From Jatrophihabitans_A sp035248685 (GTDB lineage Bacteria > Actinomycetota > Actinomycetes > Mycobacteriales > Jatrophihabitantaceae), in assembly GCA_035248685.1 (NCBI GenBank), contig DATFHF010000061.1, forward strand, positions 1 to 64,000: a stretch of 64,000 bases of DNA. Reading direction: 5' to 3'. How positions within the stretch are numbered: position 1 is the stretch's first letter; every line of letters begins with the position of its first letter. Position numbers and translations under genes: made by a program. Shown here piece after piece: positions 43,878-52,406 of the stretch. Under the pieces are notes generated by a model, which was not told the origin of the DNA, made no database searches, and saw only the letters and a program-made list of their open reading frames with translations.

Positions 43878-44222
43878 ATGGCCCAGAAGATCCAGGTTCT
43901 CCTCGTCGATGACCTAGACGGTGGCACGGCCACAGAAACGGTGAGCTTCGGTCTCGACGGCTCGGGCTACGAGATCGACCTGTCTGCCGACAATGCGAAT
44001 AAATTGCGTGAGGTGCTTGCGCCTTTCGTCGGTCACGCGCGCCGGGCATCGCGCGGCACCACTCGTCCAGGAACTGCAAGTCGGCCGGGTCGCAGTGGCG
44101 CCCGGATCGATCGGGAACAGACCCAGGCTATTCGCGAATGGGCGCGCAAGAACGGTCACAAGGTGTCCGAGCGTGGCCGCATCCCCGGCAGCATCGTCGA
44201 GGCGTACAACTCCGCGAACTGA
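43878..44222 (+). CDS. lsr2: Nucleoid-associated xenogeneic silencer Lsr2
   Basis: 114 residues. The N-terminal dimerisation domain begins MAQKIQVLLVDDLDGGTATETVSFGLDG and has YEIDLSADNANKLREVLAPFV. After a basic linker, the DNA-binding domain IREWARKNGHKVSERGRIPGSIVEAYNSA contains the AT-hook-like RGR that inserts in the minor groove of AT-rich DNA. It acts like H-NS on foreign DNA. Position between lysS and clpC is conserved in actinobacteria. The gene and its flanks are less GC-rich than the rest of the window, so self-binding is plausible. Confidence 0.97.
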   Translation: MAQKIQVLLVDDLDGGTATETVSFGLDGSGYEIDLSADNANKLREVLAPFVGHARRASRGTTRPGTASRPGRSGARIDREQTQAIREWARKNGHKVSERGRIPGSIVEAYNSAN

Positions 44223-44226
44223 AAAC

Positions 44227-44254
44227 TGGTGCGAACTCGGGAGTTCGCGAACCA
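44227..44254 (+). terminator. Probable lsr2 terminator hairpin
   Basis: TGGT-GCGAACTC-GG-GAGTTCGC-GA-ACCA starts 4 bases after the lsr2 stop and forms a stable stem with a small loop. No U-run follows. Confidence 0.6.
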
Positions 44255-44337
44255 GGTACTTTCACGTCTAAGTCCTACTGCGCCGCAGTTCTTTTACTCT
44301 GCCGATTTTCGGCGGCCAGCTCGGCGCCTCGAACCAG

Positions 44338-44373
44338 GGCCCGGCCATCTGCGTATTCCATGGTGGCCGGGCC
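44338..44373. other. Strong hairpin in the lsr2-clpC gap
   Basis: GGCCCGGCCA (44338-44347) and TGGCCGGGCC (44364-44373) form a perfect 10-bp stem with a 16-nt loop. Role unknown; possible second terminator or part of a small RNA. Confidence 0.55.
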
Positions 44374-44534
44374 GTTCACTGTCCTGAACTCTCTTCGACT
44401 TTGCTGAGCTGGTGGAATCGGTTGCAGCCTGCTGCGCGGCAAGTATCCGGAGTCCTACCCTGATGTCCGGGTGGCTGGGCGCGCTGGCCGGGTCGGACCA
44501 CCCGTCTCTCGATGCGGAGGGCCGGACAGCTAGA

Positions 44535-44572
44535 TAAAATTGGCGTAAGGTAAAGGTGTTTCGCTGAGAGCA
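44535..44572 (+). promoter_or_regulatory. clpC promoter region with ClgR-like operator
   Basis: TAAAAT (44535-44540) is a good -10 with no clear -35. CGCTGAGAGCA (44562-44572) matches the ClgR-type box CGCT-NAN-AGCG except for its last base. ClgR controls clp genes in Corynebacterium, Streptomyces and Mycobacterium. The site lies downstream of this -10, so the start site in use must be tested. Confidence 0.4.
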
Positions 44573-44678
44573 GACGCGGGGATCGGGGAACGACTCGGTG
44601 CCGTTGGGGTGACTAGAGTCAGAACTGCACGGTGCGTCCGGATCGGCGACGCGTCGAGCGGTGAGGAGAGTGAGCGAC

Positions 44679-47189
44679 ATGTTCGAACGATTTACCGACC
44701 GCGCCCGTCGGGTAGTCGTCCTGGCCCAGGAAGAGGCCAGGATGCTCAACCACAACTACATCGGCACCGAGCACATCCTGCTCGGCCTCATCCACGAGGG
44801 TGAGGGTGTCGCCGCCAAAGCGATGGAATCGCTAGGCATCTCGCTCGAAGCTGTCCGCCAGCAGGTCGAGGAGATCATCGGCCAGGGTCAGCAGGCCCCG
44901 TCCGGACACATCCCGTTCACTCCCCGCGCGAAGAAGGTCCTCGAGCTGTCGCTGCGCGAGGCCTTGCAGCTCGGCCACAACTACATCGGCACCGAGCACA
45001 TCCTGCTCGGCCTGATCCGTGAGGGTGAGGGTGTCGCGGCCCAGGTGCTGGTCAAGCTGGGCGCCGACCTCAACCGGGTCCGCCAGCAGGTCATCCAGTT
45101 GCTCAACGGCTACCAGGCCAAGGAACCGGCCGGCAGCAGCACACAAGAAGGCGCACCCTCCACCTCACTGGTGCTCGACCAGTTCGGCCGCAACCTCACC
45201 CAGGCGGCTCGCGAAGGCAAGCTCGATCCGGTCATCGGCCGCGAGAAGGAAATCGAGCGGCTGATGCAGGTGCTGTCCCGGCGCACCAAGAACAACCCGG
45301 TGCTGATCGGCGAGCCCGGCGTCGGCAAGACCGCGGTCGTCGAGGGCCTGGCCCAGGCGATCGTGCGCGGCGAGGTTCCGGAGACCCTGAAGGACAAGCA
45401 GCTTTACACCCTGGACCTCGGATCGCTGGTCGCCGGCTCGCGCTACCGCGGTGACTTCGAAGAGCGGTTGAAGAAGGTTCTCAAGGAGATCCGCACTCGC
45501 GGCGACATCATCATGTTCATCGACGAGATCCACACCCTGGTCGGTGCGGGTGCTGCCGAGGGTGCCATCGACGCGGCGTCCATCCTCAAGCCGATGCTGG
45601 CCCGTGGCGAGCTTCAGACCATCGGCGCCACCACGCTGGACGAGTACCGCAAGCACCTGGAGAAGGATGCCGCGTTGGAACGGCGCTTCCAGCCGGTGCA
45701 GGTCGGCGAGCCGTCGGTAGCCCACACCATCGAAATCCTGAAGGGGCTGCGCGACCGGTACGAGGCGCACCACCGGGTGTCCATCACCGACAGCGCGCTG
45801 GTCGCGGCCGCAGGCCTGGCCGACCGTTACATCTCCGACCGGTTCCTGCCGGACAAGGCGATCGACCTGATCGATGAGGCGGGCTCGCGGATGCGAATCC
45901 GGCGGATGACCGCGCCGCCGGACCTGCGTGAGTTCGACGACCGGATCGCGGCCGTTCGCCGGGACAAGGAATCGGCGATCGACGCGCAGGACTTCGAGAA
46001 GGCCGCCTCCTTGCGGGACAAGGAAAAGAACCTGCTCAACGACAAGGCGCAGCGCGAGCGGGAGTGGAAGGCCGGTGACCTGGACGTGGTCGCCGAGGTG
46101 GACGACGAGCAGATCGCCGAAGTGCTGGCGAACTGGACGGGCATCCCGGTGTTCAAGCTGACCGAGGAGGAGACCGCCCGGCTGCTGCGGATGGAGGACG
46201 AGCTGCACAAGCGCGTCATCGGACAGCAGCAGGCGATCAAGGCGGTATCGCAGGCGATCCGCCGCACCCGGGCCGGCCTGAAGGACCCGAAGCGTCCCGG
46301 CGGTTCGTTCATCTTCGCCGGCCCGTCCGGGGTCGGTAAGACCGAGCTGGCCAAGACGCTCGCCGAGTTCCTGTTCGGTGATGACGATTCGCTGATCCAG
46401 TTGGACATGTCCGAGTTCCACGACCGGTACACGGTGTCCCGCCTGGTCGGTGCCCCGCCCGGTTACGTCGGCTACGACGAGGGCGGTCAGCTGACCGAGA
46501 AGGTGCGCCGCAAGCCGTTCTCGGTGGTGCTGTTCGACGAGGTCGAGAAGGCTCACCCGGACGTCTTCAACACGCTGCTTCAGGTGCTCGAGGACGGTCG
46601 GCTGACCGACGGCCAGGGCCGGATCGTGGACTTCAAGAACACGGTGCTGATCCTGACCACCAACCTCGGTACCAAGGACGCGTCCAAGTCGGTCGGCAGC
46701 CTCGGCTTCGCCGGCGCCAATGACAGCGGCTCGAACTACGAGCGGATGAAGCAGAAGGTCAACGACGAGCTCAAGCAGCACTTCCGGCCGGAGTTCCTGA
46801 ATCGGATCGACGACATCGTCGTGTTCCACCAGTTGACCGAGGAAGAGATCGTCGAGATCGTCGATCTGATGTCCGCGCGGGTCGATGCCCAGTTGCGCAA
46901 CAAGGACATGGCGCTGGAGCTGACCGCCTCGGCGAAGGCGTTGCTGGCCAAGAAGGGTTACGACCCGGTGCTGGGGGCGCGGCCGTTGCGGCGCACCATT
47001 CAGCGCGAGATCGAAGACGCGCTGTCCGAGCGGATCCTGTTCGGTGAGCTCGGTGCCGGCCAGATCGTGGTGGTCGACACCGAACTCGGCGAGGACGGCA
47101 AGGACCAGTTCGCCTTCCGCGGCGAGCCCAAGTCGGAGCTGGTGGTGCCGGACGCACCGCCCACCGAGACCGTCGGCACCGTCGAATAG
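44679..47189 (+). CDS. clpC: ATP-dependent Clp protease ATP-binding subunit ClpC
   Basis: 836 residues from the ATG at 44679 (MFERFTDRARRVV), GAGGAG about 10 nt upstream. Two N-terminal Clp-N repeats each carry HNYIGTEHILLGLI. AAA-1 follows (Walker A IGEPGVGKTA, near residue 215), then the UVR-like middle segment AIDAQDFEKAASLRDKEKNL and AAA-2 (FAGPSGVGKTELAKTL, near residue 550; LFDEVEKAHPDVFN). It unfolds substrates for ClpP. Essential in mycobacteria and the target of several antibiotics. Confidence 0.98.
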   Translation: MFERFTDRARRVVVLAQEEARMLNHNYIGTEHILLGLIHEGEGVAAKAMESLGISLEAVRQQVEEIIGQGQQAPSGHIPFTPRAKKVLELSLREALQLGHNYIGTEHILLGLIREGEGVAAQVLVKLGADLNRVRQQVIQLLNGYQAKEPAGSSTQEGAPSTSLVLDQFGRNLTQAAREGKLDPVIGREKEIERLMQVLSRRTKNNPVLIGEPGVGKTAVVEGLAQAIVRGEVPETLKDKQLYTLDLGSLVAGSRYRGDFEERLKKVLKEIRTRGDIIMFIDEIHTLVGAGAAEGAIDAASILKPMLARGELQTIGATTLDEYRKHLEKDAALERRFQPVQVGEPSVAHTIEILKGLRDRYEAHHRVSITDSALVAAAGLADRYISDRFLPDKAIDLIDEAGSRMRIRRMTAPPDLREFDDRIAAVRRDKESAIDAQDFEKAASLRDKEKNLLNDKAQREREWKAGDLDVVAEVDDEQIAEVLANWTGIPVFKLTEEETARLLRMEDELHKRVIGQQQAIKAVSQAIRRTRAGLKDPKRPGGSFIFAGPSGVGKTELAKTLAEFLFGDDDSLIQLDMSEFHDRYTVSRLVGAPPGYVGYDEGGQLTEKVRRKPFSVVLFDEVEKAHPDVFNTLLQVLEDGRLTDGQGRIVDFKNTVLILTTNLGTKDASKSVGSLGFAGANDSGSNYERMKQKVNDELKQHFRPEFLNRIDDIVVFHQLTEEEIVEIVDLMSARVDAQLRNKDMALELTASAKALLAKKGYDPVLGARPLRRTIQREIEDALSERILFGELGAGQIVVVDTELGEDGKDQFAFRGEPKSELVVPDAPPTETVGTVE

Positions 47190-47201
47190 CTACTGAACGA
47201 G

Positions 47202-47236
47202 GACGGCCCCGGATTCCTGGCGAATCCGGGGCCGTC
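47202..47236. terminator. Bidirectional terminator between clpC and ilvA
   Basis: Perfect 15-bp GC-rich stem (47202-47216 with 47222-47236) and 5-nt loop, placed between convergent stops. Confidence 0.9.
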
Positions 47237-47242
47237 GGCGTT

Positions 47243-48514
47243 TCAGACCAGGAACCGGGTCAGCGGGCTGTCCGGCGGCAGCAACTGGACCCGGGCGGTG
47301 CCGGCCTCCATCCGGTGCAGCAGCGGTGCCAGATCCGCTGGCTGGCTGAGCTCGATGCCGACCAATGCCGGGCCGGTTTCCCGGTTGTTTCGCTTGACAT
47401 ACTCGAACAGCGTGATGTCGTCATCCGGTCCGAGCACCTCGTCCAGGAATTGGCGCAGCGCCCCGGGCTCCTGCGGAAACTCCACCAGGAAGTAGTGCTT
47501 GCGTCCTTCGTGCACGAGCGAACGCTCGATGATCTCGGCATAACGGCTGACGTCGTTGTTGCCACCCGACAGCAGACACAACGTGGTGCTGCCCGGGGCG
47601 GCGAGCACCGGGTCGGCCAGCGCCGCCGCCGCCAACGCACCGGCCGGCTCGGCGATGATCCCGTCGGACTGGTAGAAGGCCAGCATCTCGCTGCATACCC
47701 GGCCCGCCGACACCGAGACCAGCTCGGCGCCGGAAGCGGCCACGATCGGGTAGGTCAGCGCACCGGCCCGGCGCACCGCGGCCCCGTCCACGAAGCCGTC
47801 CACGGCCGGCAGATCGACCGGACGGCCGGCATCCAACGCGGCGGCCATGCAGGCCGCGCCGGCCGGCTCAACGCCGACCACGCGTACCCCTGGATGCCGC
47901 GCGGTCAGCCAGCTGAGCGCGCCGGCGAGCAGGCCGCCACCGCCGACCGGTACCACCACCAGGTCGGGCGCTCGTCCCAGCTGCTCGACGGCCTGGCTGA
48001 TCGCGCTGCCCTGGCCGGCGATGGTGTGCCGGTGATCGAAGGCCGGCACCATGGTGGCCCCGGTGCGCTCGCCATGCCGGTGCGCGGCCGCCGCCGAGTC
48101 GTCATAGGTCTCGCCGGTCAGCTCGGTCCGTACCCAGTCGCCGCCCAGCGCGCGGATCCGGTCCAGCTTCTGCCGCGGCGTGCTGCGCGGCAGGAAGATG
48201 GTGCCGTGCACGCCGAGCGCCGCACAGGCGAACGCGACGCCTTGGGCATGGTTACCCGCGCTGGCACAGACCAGGCCGGCGGCACGGGCCGAACCGGAAA
48301 GCTGCGAGATCAGGTTGTAGGCACCACGCACCTTGTAGGAGCGAACGGGCTGGAGGTCCTCCCGTTTGAGCCACACCTCGCCGCCCATCCGGTCCGAGAG
48401 CCGGTTGCTGAGCTGAAGTGGGGTGGCTGGTAGCACCGGGGCGAGCCGAGCGGCGGCGGCTTCGACCGCTTCGGCGGTCACTGTGCGATCAGGCGTGGTT
48501 GAGGTAGCTGACAT
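47243..48514 (-). CDS. ilvA: Threonine ammonia-lyase (threonine dehydratase)
   Basis: 423 residues. The PLP lysine is in VRSYKVRGAYN (about residues 57-67), with the glycine loop PVGGGGLLAGAL and LSGGNND for cofactor phosphate. A C-terminal ACT-like domain (HYFLVEFPQEPGALRQFLDEVL) gives the single-regulatory-domain form. It deaminates threonine to 2-oxobutanoate for isoleucine. It lies downstream of leuD on the same strand, separated by 135 bases with no strong promoter seen. Confidence 0.95.
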   Translation of the reverse strand: MSATSTTPDRTVTAEAVEAAAARLAPVLPATPLQLSNRLSDRMGGEVWLKREDLQPVRSYKVRGAYNLISQLSGSARAAGLVCASAGNHAQGVAFACAALGVHGTIFLPRSTPRQKLDRIRALGGDWVRTELTGETYDDSAAAAHRHGERTGATMVPAFDHRHTIAGQGSAISQAVEQLGRAPDLVVVPVGGGGLLAGALSWLTARHPGVRVVGVEPAGAACMAAALDAGRPVDLPAVDGFVDGAAVRRAGALTYPIVAASGAELVSVSAGRVCSEMLAFYQSDGIIAEPAGALAAAALADPVLAAPGSTTLCLLSGGNNDVSRYAEIIERSLVHEGRKHYFLVEFPQEPGALRQFLDEVLGPDDDITLFEYVKRNNRETGPALVGIELSQPADLAPLLHRMEAGTARVQLLPPDSPLTRFLV

Positions 48515-48649
48515 TGCTCAGGCTTTCCGGTAAGGAGTTCCAGGGACACCGGGACCGCGCGACCCGCCTGGAAGATGCCGGGCCGCGCTAGCTAATCGTC
48601 AGCTGTCGCACGTGCAGGACTCTGTCAGCGCGAACCGGTCGGGGTCAAG

Positions 48650-49240
48650 TCAGACCCTGATGGACGGCTTGTAGGACGGGATGCCTGCCTCATAGCCGGC
48701 GATCTCGGCCTCGTAGCGCAGGGTCAGCGTGATGTCGTCGGCGCCGTCCAACAACCGCTGCCGGGCATCGGCCTCGAGTTGGAAGCCGGCGGTCAGGCTG
48801 CCGGCGCTGACCTGAAGCGCCTGAAGATCCACCGTCAGCGGAGTGCTCGGATCGTCCTCGATCAGCCGCCAGAGTTCGGCGATGACGTCCTGGTCAAGCA
48901 CCACCGGCAGCAGCCCGTTCTTCAGCGCATTGCCGCGGAAGATATCGCCGAACCGGGACGACAGCACCGCCCGGAAGCCGTAATCACGCAGCGCCCAGAC
49001 CGCATGCTCACGCGAGGATCCGGTGCCGAACTCGGTACCGGCCACCAGGATCGACGCTCCGGCGTACTGCGGCTGGTTGAGCACGAAGTCCGGGTCACCG
49101 CGCCAGCTGGCGAACAGCGCGTCCTCGAAACCAGTGCGGGTGATCCGTTTGAGGTACTCGGCCGGGATGATCTGGTCGGTGTCGACGTTGGACCGGCGCA
49201 GTGGCAACGCGGTGCCGGTGTGCGTGGTGAAGGCGTCCAC
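48650..49240 (-). CDS. leuD: 3-isopropylmalate dehydratase small subunit
   Basis: 196 residues from the GTG at 49240 (MDAFTTHTGTALPLRRSNVDTDQIIPAEYLK). GTEFGTGSSREHAVWALRDYGFRAVLSSRFGDIFRGNALKNGLLPV is the swivel-domain signature. The frame extends 73 codons upstream into leuC but without homology. It lies 23 bases after leuC and works as a heterodimer with LeuC in leucine synthesis. Confidence 0.96.
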   Translation of the reverse strand: MDAFTTHTGTALPLRRSNVDTDQIIPAEYLKRITRTGFEDALFASWRGDPDFVLNQPQYAGASILVAGTEFGTGSSREHAVWALRDYGFRAVLSSRFGDIFRGNALKNGLLPVVLDQDVIAELWRLIEDDPSTPLTVDLQALQVSAGSLTAGFQLEADARQRLLDGADDITLTLRYEAEIAGYEAGIPSYKPSIRV

Positions 49241-49263
49241 GAGGCGTCCCTTTCTGTCGCGGC

Positions 49264-50670
49264 TCAGAGATCGGCCGGCGCGGTGATGGTGCCGGTCACG
49301 GCGGTGGCGGCGGCGACCGCCGGGGACACCAGGTGGGTGCGCGCCCCCTTGCCCTGCCGTCCCTCGAAGTTGCGGTTGGAGGTAGACGCGCTGCGCTGGC
49401 CGGGACCCACCTGGTCGGGATTCATGCCCAGGCACATGGAACATCCGGCACCGCGCCACTGGGCGCCGGCCTCGATGAAGATCCGATCCAGGCCCTCTTG
49501 CTCGGCCTGTTGCCGGATCTCAGCGGAGCCCGGAACGACCAGCATGGTCACCCGGCCGGCCACCCTGCGTCCCCGCAGCACCTCGGCGGCGGTGCGTAGA
49601 TCCTCGATCCGGCCGTTCGTACAGGAGCCCAGGAACACTGTGTCGACCGCGATCTGGCGGATCGGGGTGCCCGGGGTCAGCCCCATGTAGTCCAGCGCGC
49701 TGCTGGCCGCGGCCCGGGCAGCCGGATCGGCATAGTCGGCCGGGTCGGGCACTACGTCCGCGATCGGCGCGCCCTGGGCCGGGTTGGTGCCCCAGGTAAC
49801 GAACGGCGTCAACGAACCGGCATCGATGGTGACCTCCCGGTCGAAGACCGCGTCCGGGTCGGTGGACAGCGTGCGCCAGTAGGCCAGTGCGGCATCCCAA
49901 TCGGCGCCCTGCGGTGCCTGCGGCCGGCCGTGCAGGTAGTCGAAGGTGGTCTGGTCCGGCGCGATCAGGCCGGCCCGGGCACCGGCCTCGATCGACATGT
50001 TGCAGATCGTCAGGCGGCCCTCCATCGACATCTCGCGAATCGCCGCGCCGCGGTACTCGATGACATAGCCCTGGCCGCCGCCGGTGCCGATCCTGGCGAT
50101 GACGGCCAGGATCGCATCTTTCGGGCTGACCCCGGACGGCAGGCTGCCTTCCAGGTTGACCGCCATCGTCTTGAACGGGGCCACCGGCAGCGTCTGGGTG
50201 GCCAGCACGTGCTCGACCTGGCTGGTGCCGATGCCGAACGCCAGGGCGCCGAACGCGCCATGCGTCGAGGTGTGCGAGTCACCGCAGACGATGGTCATGC
50301 CCGGCTGGCTCAGCCCCAGCTGCGGACCGATCACATGCACGATGCCCTGATCGCGATCACCCAAGGAATACAACCGGATCCCGAAGTCAGCACAGTTTTG
50401 CCGCAGCGTCTGCAGCTGGAGCCGGGAGATCGGGTCGTCGATGAGATCCAGGCTGCGACCGGTCACCGTGGTGGGGGTGTTGTGGTCCTCGGTGGCGAGG
50501 GTGCGATCCGGCCGGCGAACCGGCCGGCCGGCCAGCCGCAGTCCCTCGAAGGCCTGCGGGCTGGTCACCTCGTGCACCAGGTGCAGGTCGATGTAGAGCA
50601 GATCCGGCTCGCCGTCGGCCCGCCGAACGACGTGGGCGTCCCACACCTTCTGCGCCAGGGTGCTCGCCAT
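49264..50670 (-). CDS. leuC: 3-isopropylmalate dehydratase large subunit
   Basis: 468 residues, aconitase family. 4Fe-4S cysteines lie in FLGSCTNGRIEDL and GCSMCLGMNPDQ. Further motifs are EDHNTPTT, CGDSHTSTHGAFGALAFGIGTSQVEHVLATQ and STSNRNFEGRQGKGARTHLVSP. GGAGGAGC precedes the ATG at 50670. The IclR-type ndgR/ltbR regulator gene usually divergent from leuC is absent; mutY occupies that side. Confidence 0.97.
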   Translation of the reverse strand: MASTLAQKVWDAHVVRRADGEPDLLYIDLHLVHEVTSPQAFEGLRLAGRPVRRPDRTLATEDHNTPTTVTGRSLDLIDDPISRLQLQTLRQNCADFGIRLYSLGDRDQGIVHVIGPQLGLSQPGMTIVCGDSHTSTHGAFGALAFGIGTSQVEHVLATQTLPVAPFKTMAVNLEGSLPSGVSPKDAILAVIARIGTGGGQGYVIEYRGAAIREMSMEGRLTICNMSIEAGARAGLIAPDQTTFDYLHGRPQAPQGADWDAALAYWRTLSTDPDAVFDREVTIDAGSLTPFVTWGTNPAQGAPIADVVPDPADYADPAARAAASSALDYMGLTPGTPIRQIAVDTVFLGSCTNGRIEDLRTAAEVLRGRRVAGRVTMLVVPGSAEIRQQAEQEGLDRIFIEAGAQWRGAGCSMCLGMNPDQVGPGQRSASTSNRNFEGRQGKGARTHLVSPAVAAATAVTGTITAPADL

Positions 50671-50692
50671 GGCTGCTCCTCCGAATCTGTGC

Positions 50693-50709
50693 GTCTCAAT
50701 ATATGAGAC
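50693..50709 (-). promoter_or_regulatory. Inverted repeat upstream of leuC, possible NdgR/LtbR operator
   Basis: GTCTCA-N5-TGAGAC lies 22 bases before the leuC ATG in an unusually AT-rich patch. IclR-family regulators NdgR/LtbR control leuCD in actinobacteria; assigning this site to them is inference. Confidence 0.45.
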
Positions 50710-50772
50710 TCAAATCCCATTTCTTGCTGCTCGCCCGCACGTTACCGCATCCCAGCGGCCTGGGGCCATGGC

Positions 50773-51702
50773 TCAGGACGGCAACGCGTACCGGCCGTCC
50801 GGCAACGGGTCGATGAGGCCGTCCACCACGAGCGAATCGAGCGCGCGCCGGCGCTGCTGCTCGGCCGGCCAGGCCAGGTCCAGGGCGGCCGGCGGCACCG
50901 GACCGTCGGCGCCGCGCAATACGTCCAGCAGCAGGCCGCGGACCTGCCGATCGGTGCCGACGAACCGCTGCGGGCGCACGGTGCGGCCCTGGTAGGTCGG
51001 GGAGCCGGCCAGCCGCCAGGCGCAGTCGGCCCGAACCGGGCAGGACGCGCAGCCCGGGGTGCTGGCGGTGCACACCAGCGCGCCGAGTTCCATCACGGCA
51101 GCGCTGAACCGGGCGGCGTCGGCGTCCGCGGCCGGCAGCAGTCGCTGGATGGCGGCCAGGTCCCGGCCGGTTGACGGTGGCTCGGGTTGGCCCTGGCCAT
51201 CGATCGCGCGAGCCAACACCCGGCGGACGTTGATGTCCACCACCGGGGCTCGCCGCCCGAAAGCGAAGGCGAGCACGGCCCGCGCGGTGTAGTCCCCGAC
51301 CCCGGGCAGCGCGAGCAGCTCGGCCAAGGTGTCCGGCACCTGACCGGCGTGCTGCTCGGTGATGGCCACCGCGCAGCCGTGCAGCCGCAGCGCCCGGCGC
51401 GGGTAGCCCAGCTTGCCCCACATCCGCACCGCGTCATCGGTGCTCGCGGCGGCCAGCGCAGCCGGCGTCGGCCAGCGGTCCAACCAGGCCGCATAGACCG
51501 GCAGCACCCGGTTGACCGGGGTCTGTTGAAGCATCAATTCGCTAACCAGCACCGCCCAGGCCGAGGTGCCGGGACGCCGCCACGGCAGGTCGCGGGCATG
51601 CTCGTCGAACCATTTACCGACCAACGTCGCGAATGGCTGGCTCCTCGCGCGAGCGCTCATCGCATCGGCGTATCGGCTGATCTTGGCTGCATAACCGGCC
51701 AT
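50773..51702 (-). CDS. mutY: A/G-specific adenine glycosylase
   Basis: 309 residues, similar in length to the mycobacterial enzyme. Catalytic Glu in SELMLQQTPV, helix-hairpin-helix LPGVGDYTARAVLAFAF, catalytic Asp in VVDINVRRVL, and a 4Fe-4S cluster of form C-x6-C-x2-C-x5-C (CTASTPGCASCPVRADC). It removes adenine mispaired with 8-oxoguanine. The C-terminal domain is short. The start could also be the ATG 14 codons in (51660). Divergent from the gene at 51762. Confidence 0.93.
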   Translation of the reverse strand: MAGYAAKISRYADAMSARARSQPFATLVGKWFDEHARDLPWRRPGTSAWAVLVSELMLQQTPVNRVLPVYAAWLDRWPTPAALAAASTDDAVRMWGKLGYPRRALRLHGCAVAITEQHAGQVPDTLAELLALPGVGDYTARAVLAFAFGRRAPVVDINVRRVLARAIDGQGQPEPPSTGRDLAAIQRLLPAADADAARFSAAVMELGALVCTASTPGCASCPVRADCAWRLAGSPTYQGRTVRPQRFVGTDRQVRGLLLDVLRGADGPVPPAALDLAWPAEQQRRRALDSLVVDGLIDPLPDGRYALPS

Positions 51703-51761
51703 CCTGACAAGTGCTTGCGCCTACCGCACGCCGGCATTGCGCTCCACTACGGTAATCGCAA

Positions 51762-52406
51762 ATGCTGCATCCGGTTGGTGACTTGGCTCCATCCGTCTAC
51801 TGGCGACGGCGCATCCTGCTGCTCGCCGCCCTGCTGCTCGCCGTTCTCAGCATCTACGCGCTCTTCTTCCGGCATGGTGGCAATAAAGCCCCGGCCGCGA
51901 ACGGCTCGTTCAGCTCGGCCGGCGATTCCACCGGCGTTACCAGCCCGGCCGGCTCGTCGACGGTTGGCTCCAGCACGGCGGGCAGCAGCGCGGCCAGCAG
52001 CAGTAGTGCCGCGACCAAGCCGTGCCAGCCCAACCAGCTCGCGGTGAGCGCGGCCAGCGATGCCAGCAGCTACCCGGCCGGCGCCAAACCGAAGGTAGCC
52101 ATTGTGGTTACCAACCGTGGCCCGCAGCCCTGCGTGCAGGATCTCGCGGACGCCCAGATCGAGCTGCGGGTCTACAACGGCAGCGCCCGGGTGTGGGGCA
52201 GCCACGACTGCCAAATCCAGCCCGGCACCAGCCTGGCCACCCTGCCGGTCGGCGAGCCGATTCGGCGTGCTGTCGAGTGGTCGGGGCTGTCGTCGCGGCC
52301 GGGCTGCACCGGAGTGCGCACCCGGGTGGGTGCCGGCACCTACACGTTGTTCGCCTACCTGTCCGGCCATTCCGGCAAGGCCAGCAGGTTCACCCTCGCC
52401 GGCTAA
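51762..52406 (+). CDS. Membrane-anchored exported protein with Ser/Ala linker, Rv3587c-like position
   Basis: 214 residues. One N-terminal transmembrane segment (about 17-35, YWRRRILLLAALLLAVLSIYALFF) precedes a Ser/Thr/Ala/Gly linker (about 45-85) and a beta-rich extracytoplasmic domain. That domain has four cysteines (CQPNQL, QPCVQDL, HDCQIQ, PGCTGV) and a TLFAYLSGHSGKASRFTLAG end, like an Ig-type fold. Position next to mutY and disA matches M. tuberculosis Rv3587c. Function unknown. It converges on helR with a 4-base overlap. Confidence 0.7.
   Translation: MLHPVGDLAPSVYWRRRILLLAALLLAVLSIYALFFRHGGNKAPAANGSFSSAGDSTGVTSPAGSSTVGSSTAGSSAASSSSAATKPCQPNQLAVSAASDASSYPAGAKPKVAIVVTNRGPQPCVQDLADAQIELRVYNGSARVWGSHDCQIQPGTSLATLPVGEPIRRAVEWSGLSSRPGCTGVRTRVGAGTYTLFAYLSGHSGKASRFTLAG

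Larger units (their letters stand above)
44223..44678. other. 456-base non-coding region between lsr2 and clpC
   Basis: Longest gene-free stretch of the window. It holds two strong hairpins, a probable clpC promoter and a ClgR-like site (listed separately). Open frames on both strands are short, low in codon bias and unlike known proteins, so I call no gene here. Confidence 0.7.

Noticed and set aside
44294..44755. Minus-strand open frame of about 150 codons in the lsr2-clpC gap
   Set aside because: Composition is Ser/Arg/Pro-rich with no homology features, it overlaps the start of clpC, and it has no ribosome site.
50773..51702. MutY as a truncated gene lacking the C-terminal NUDIX-like domain
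   Set aside because: About 300 residues is normal for actinobacterial MutY, and all catalytic and cluster residues are present.
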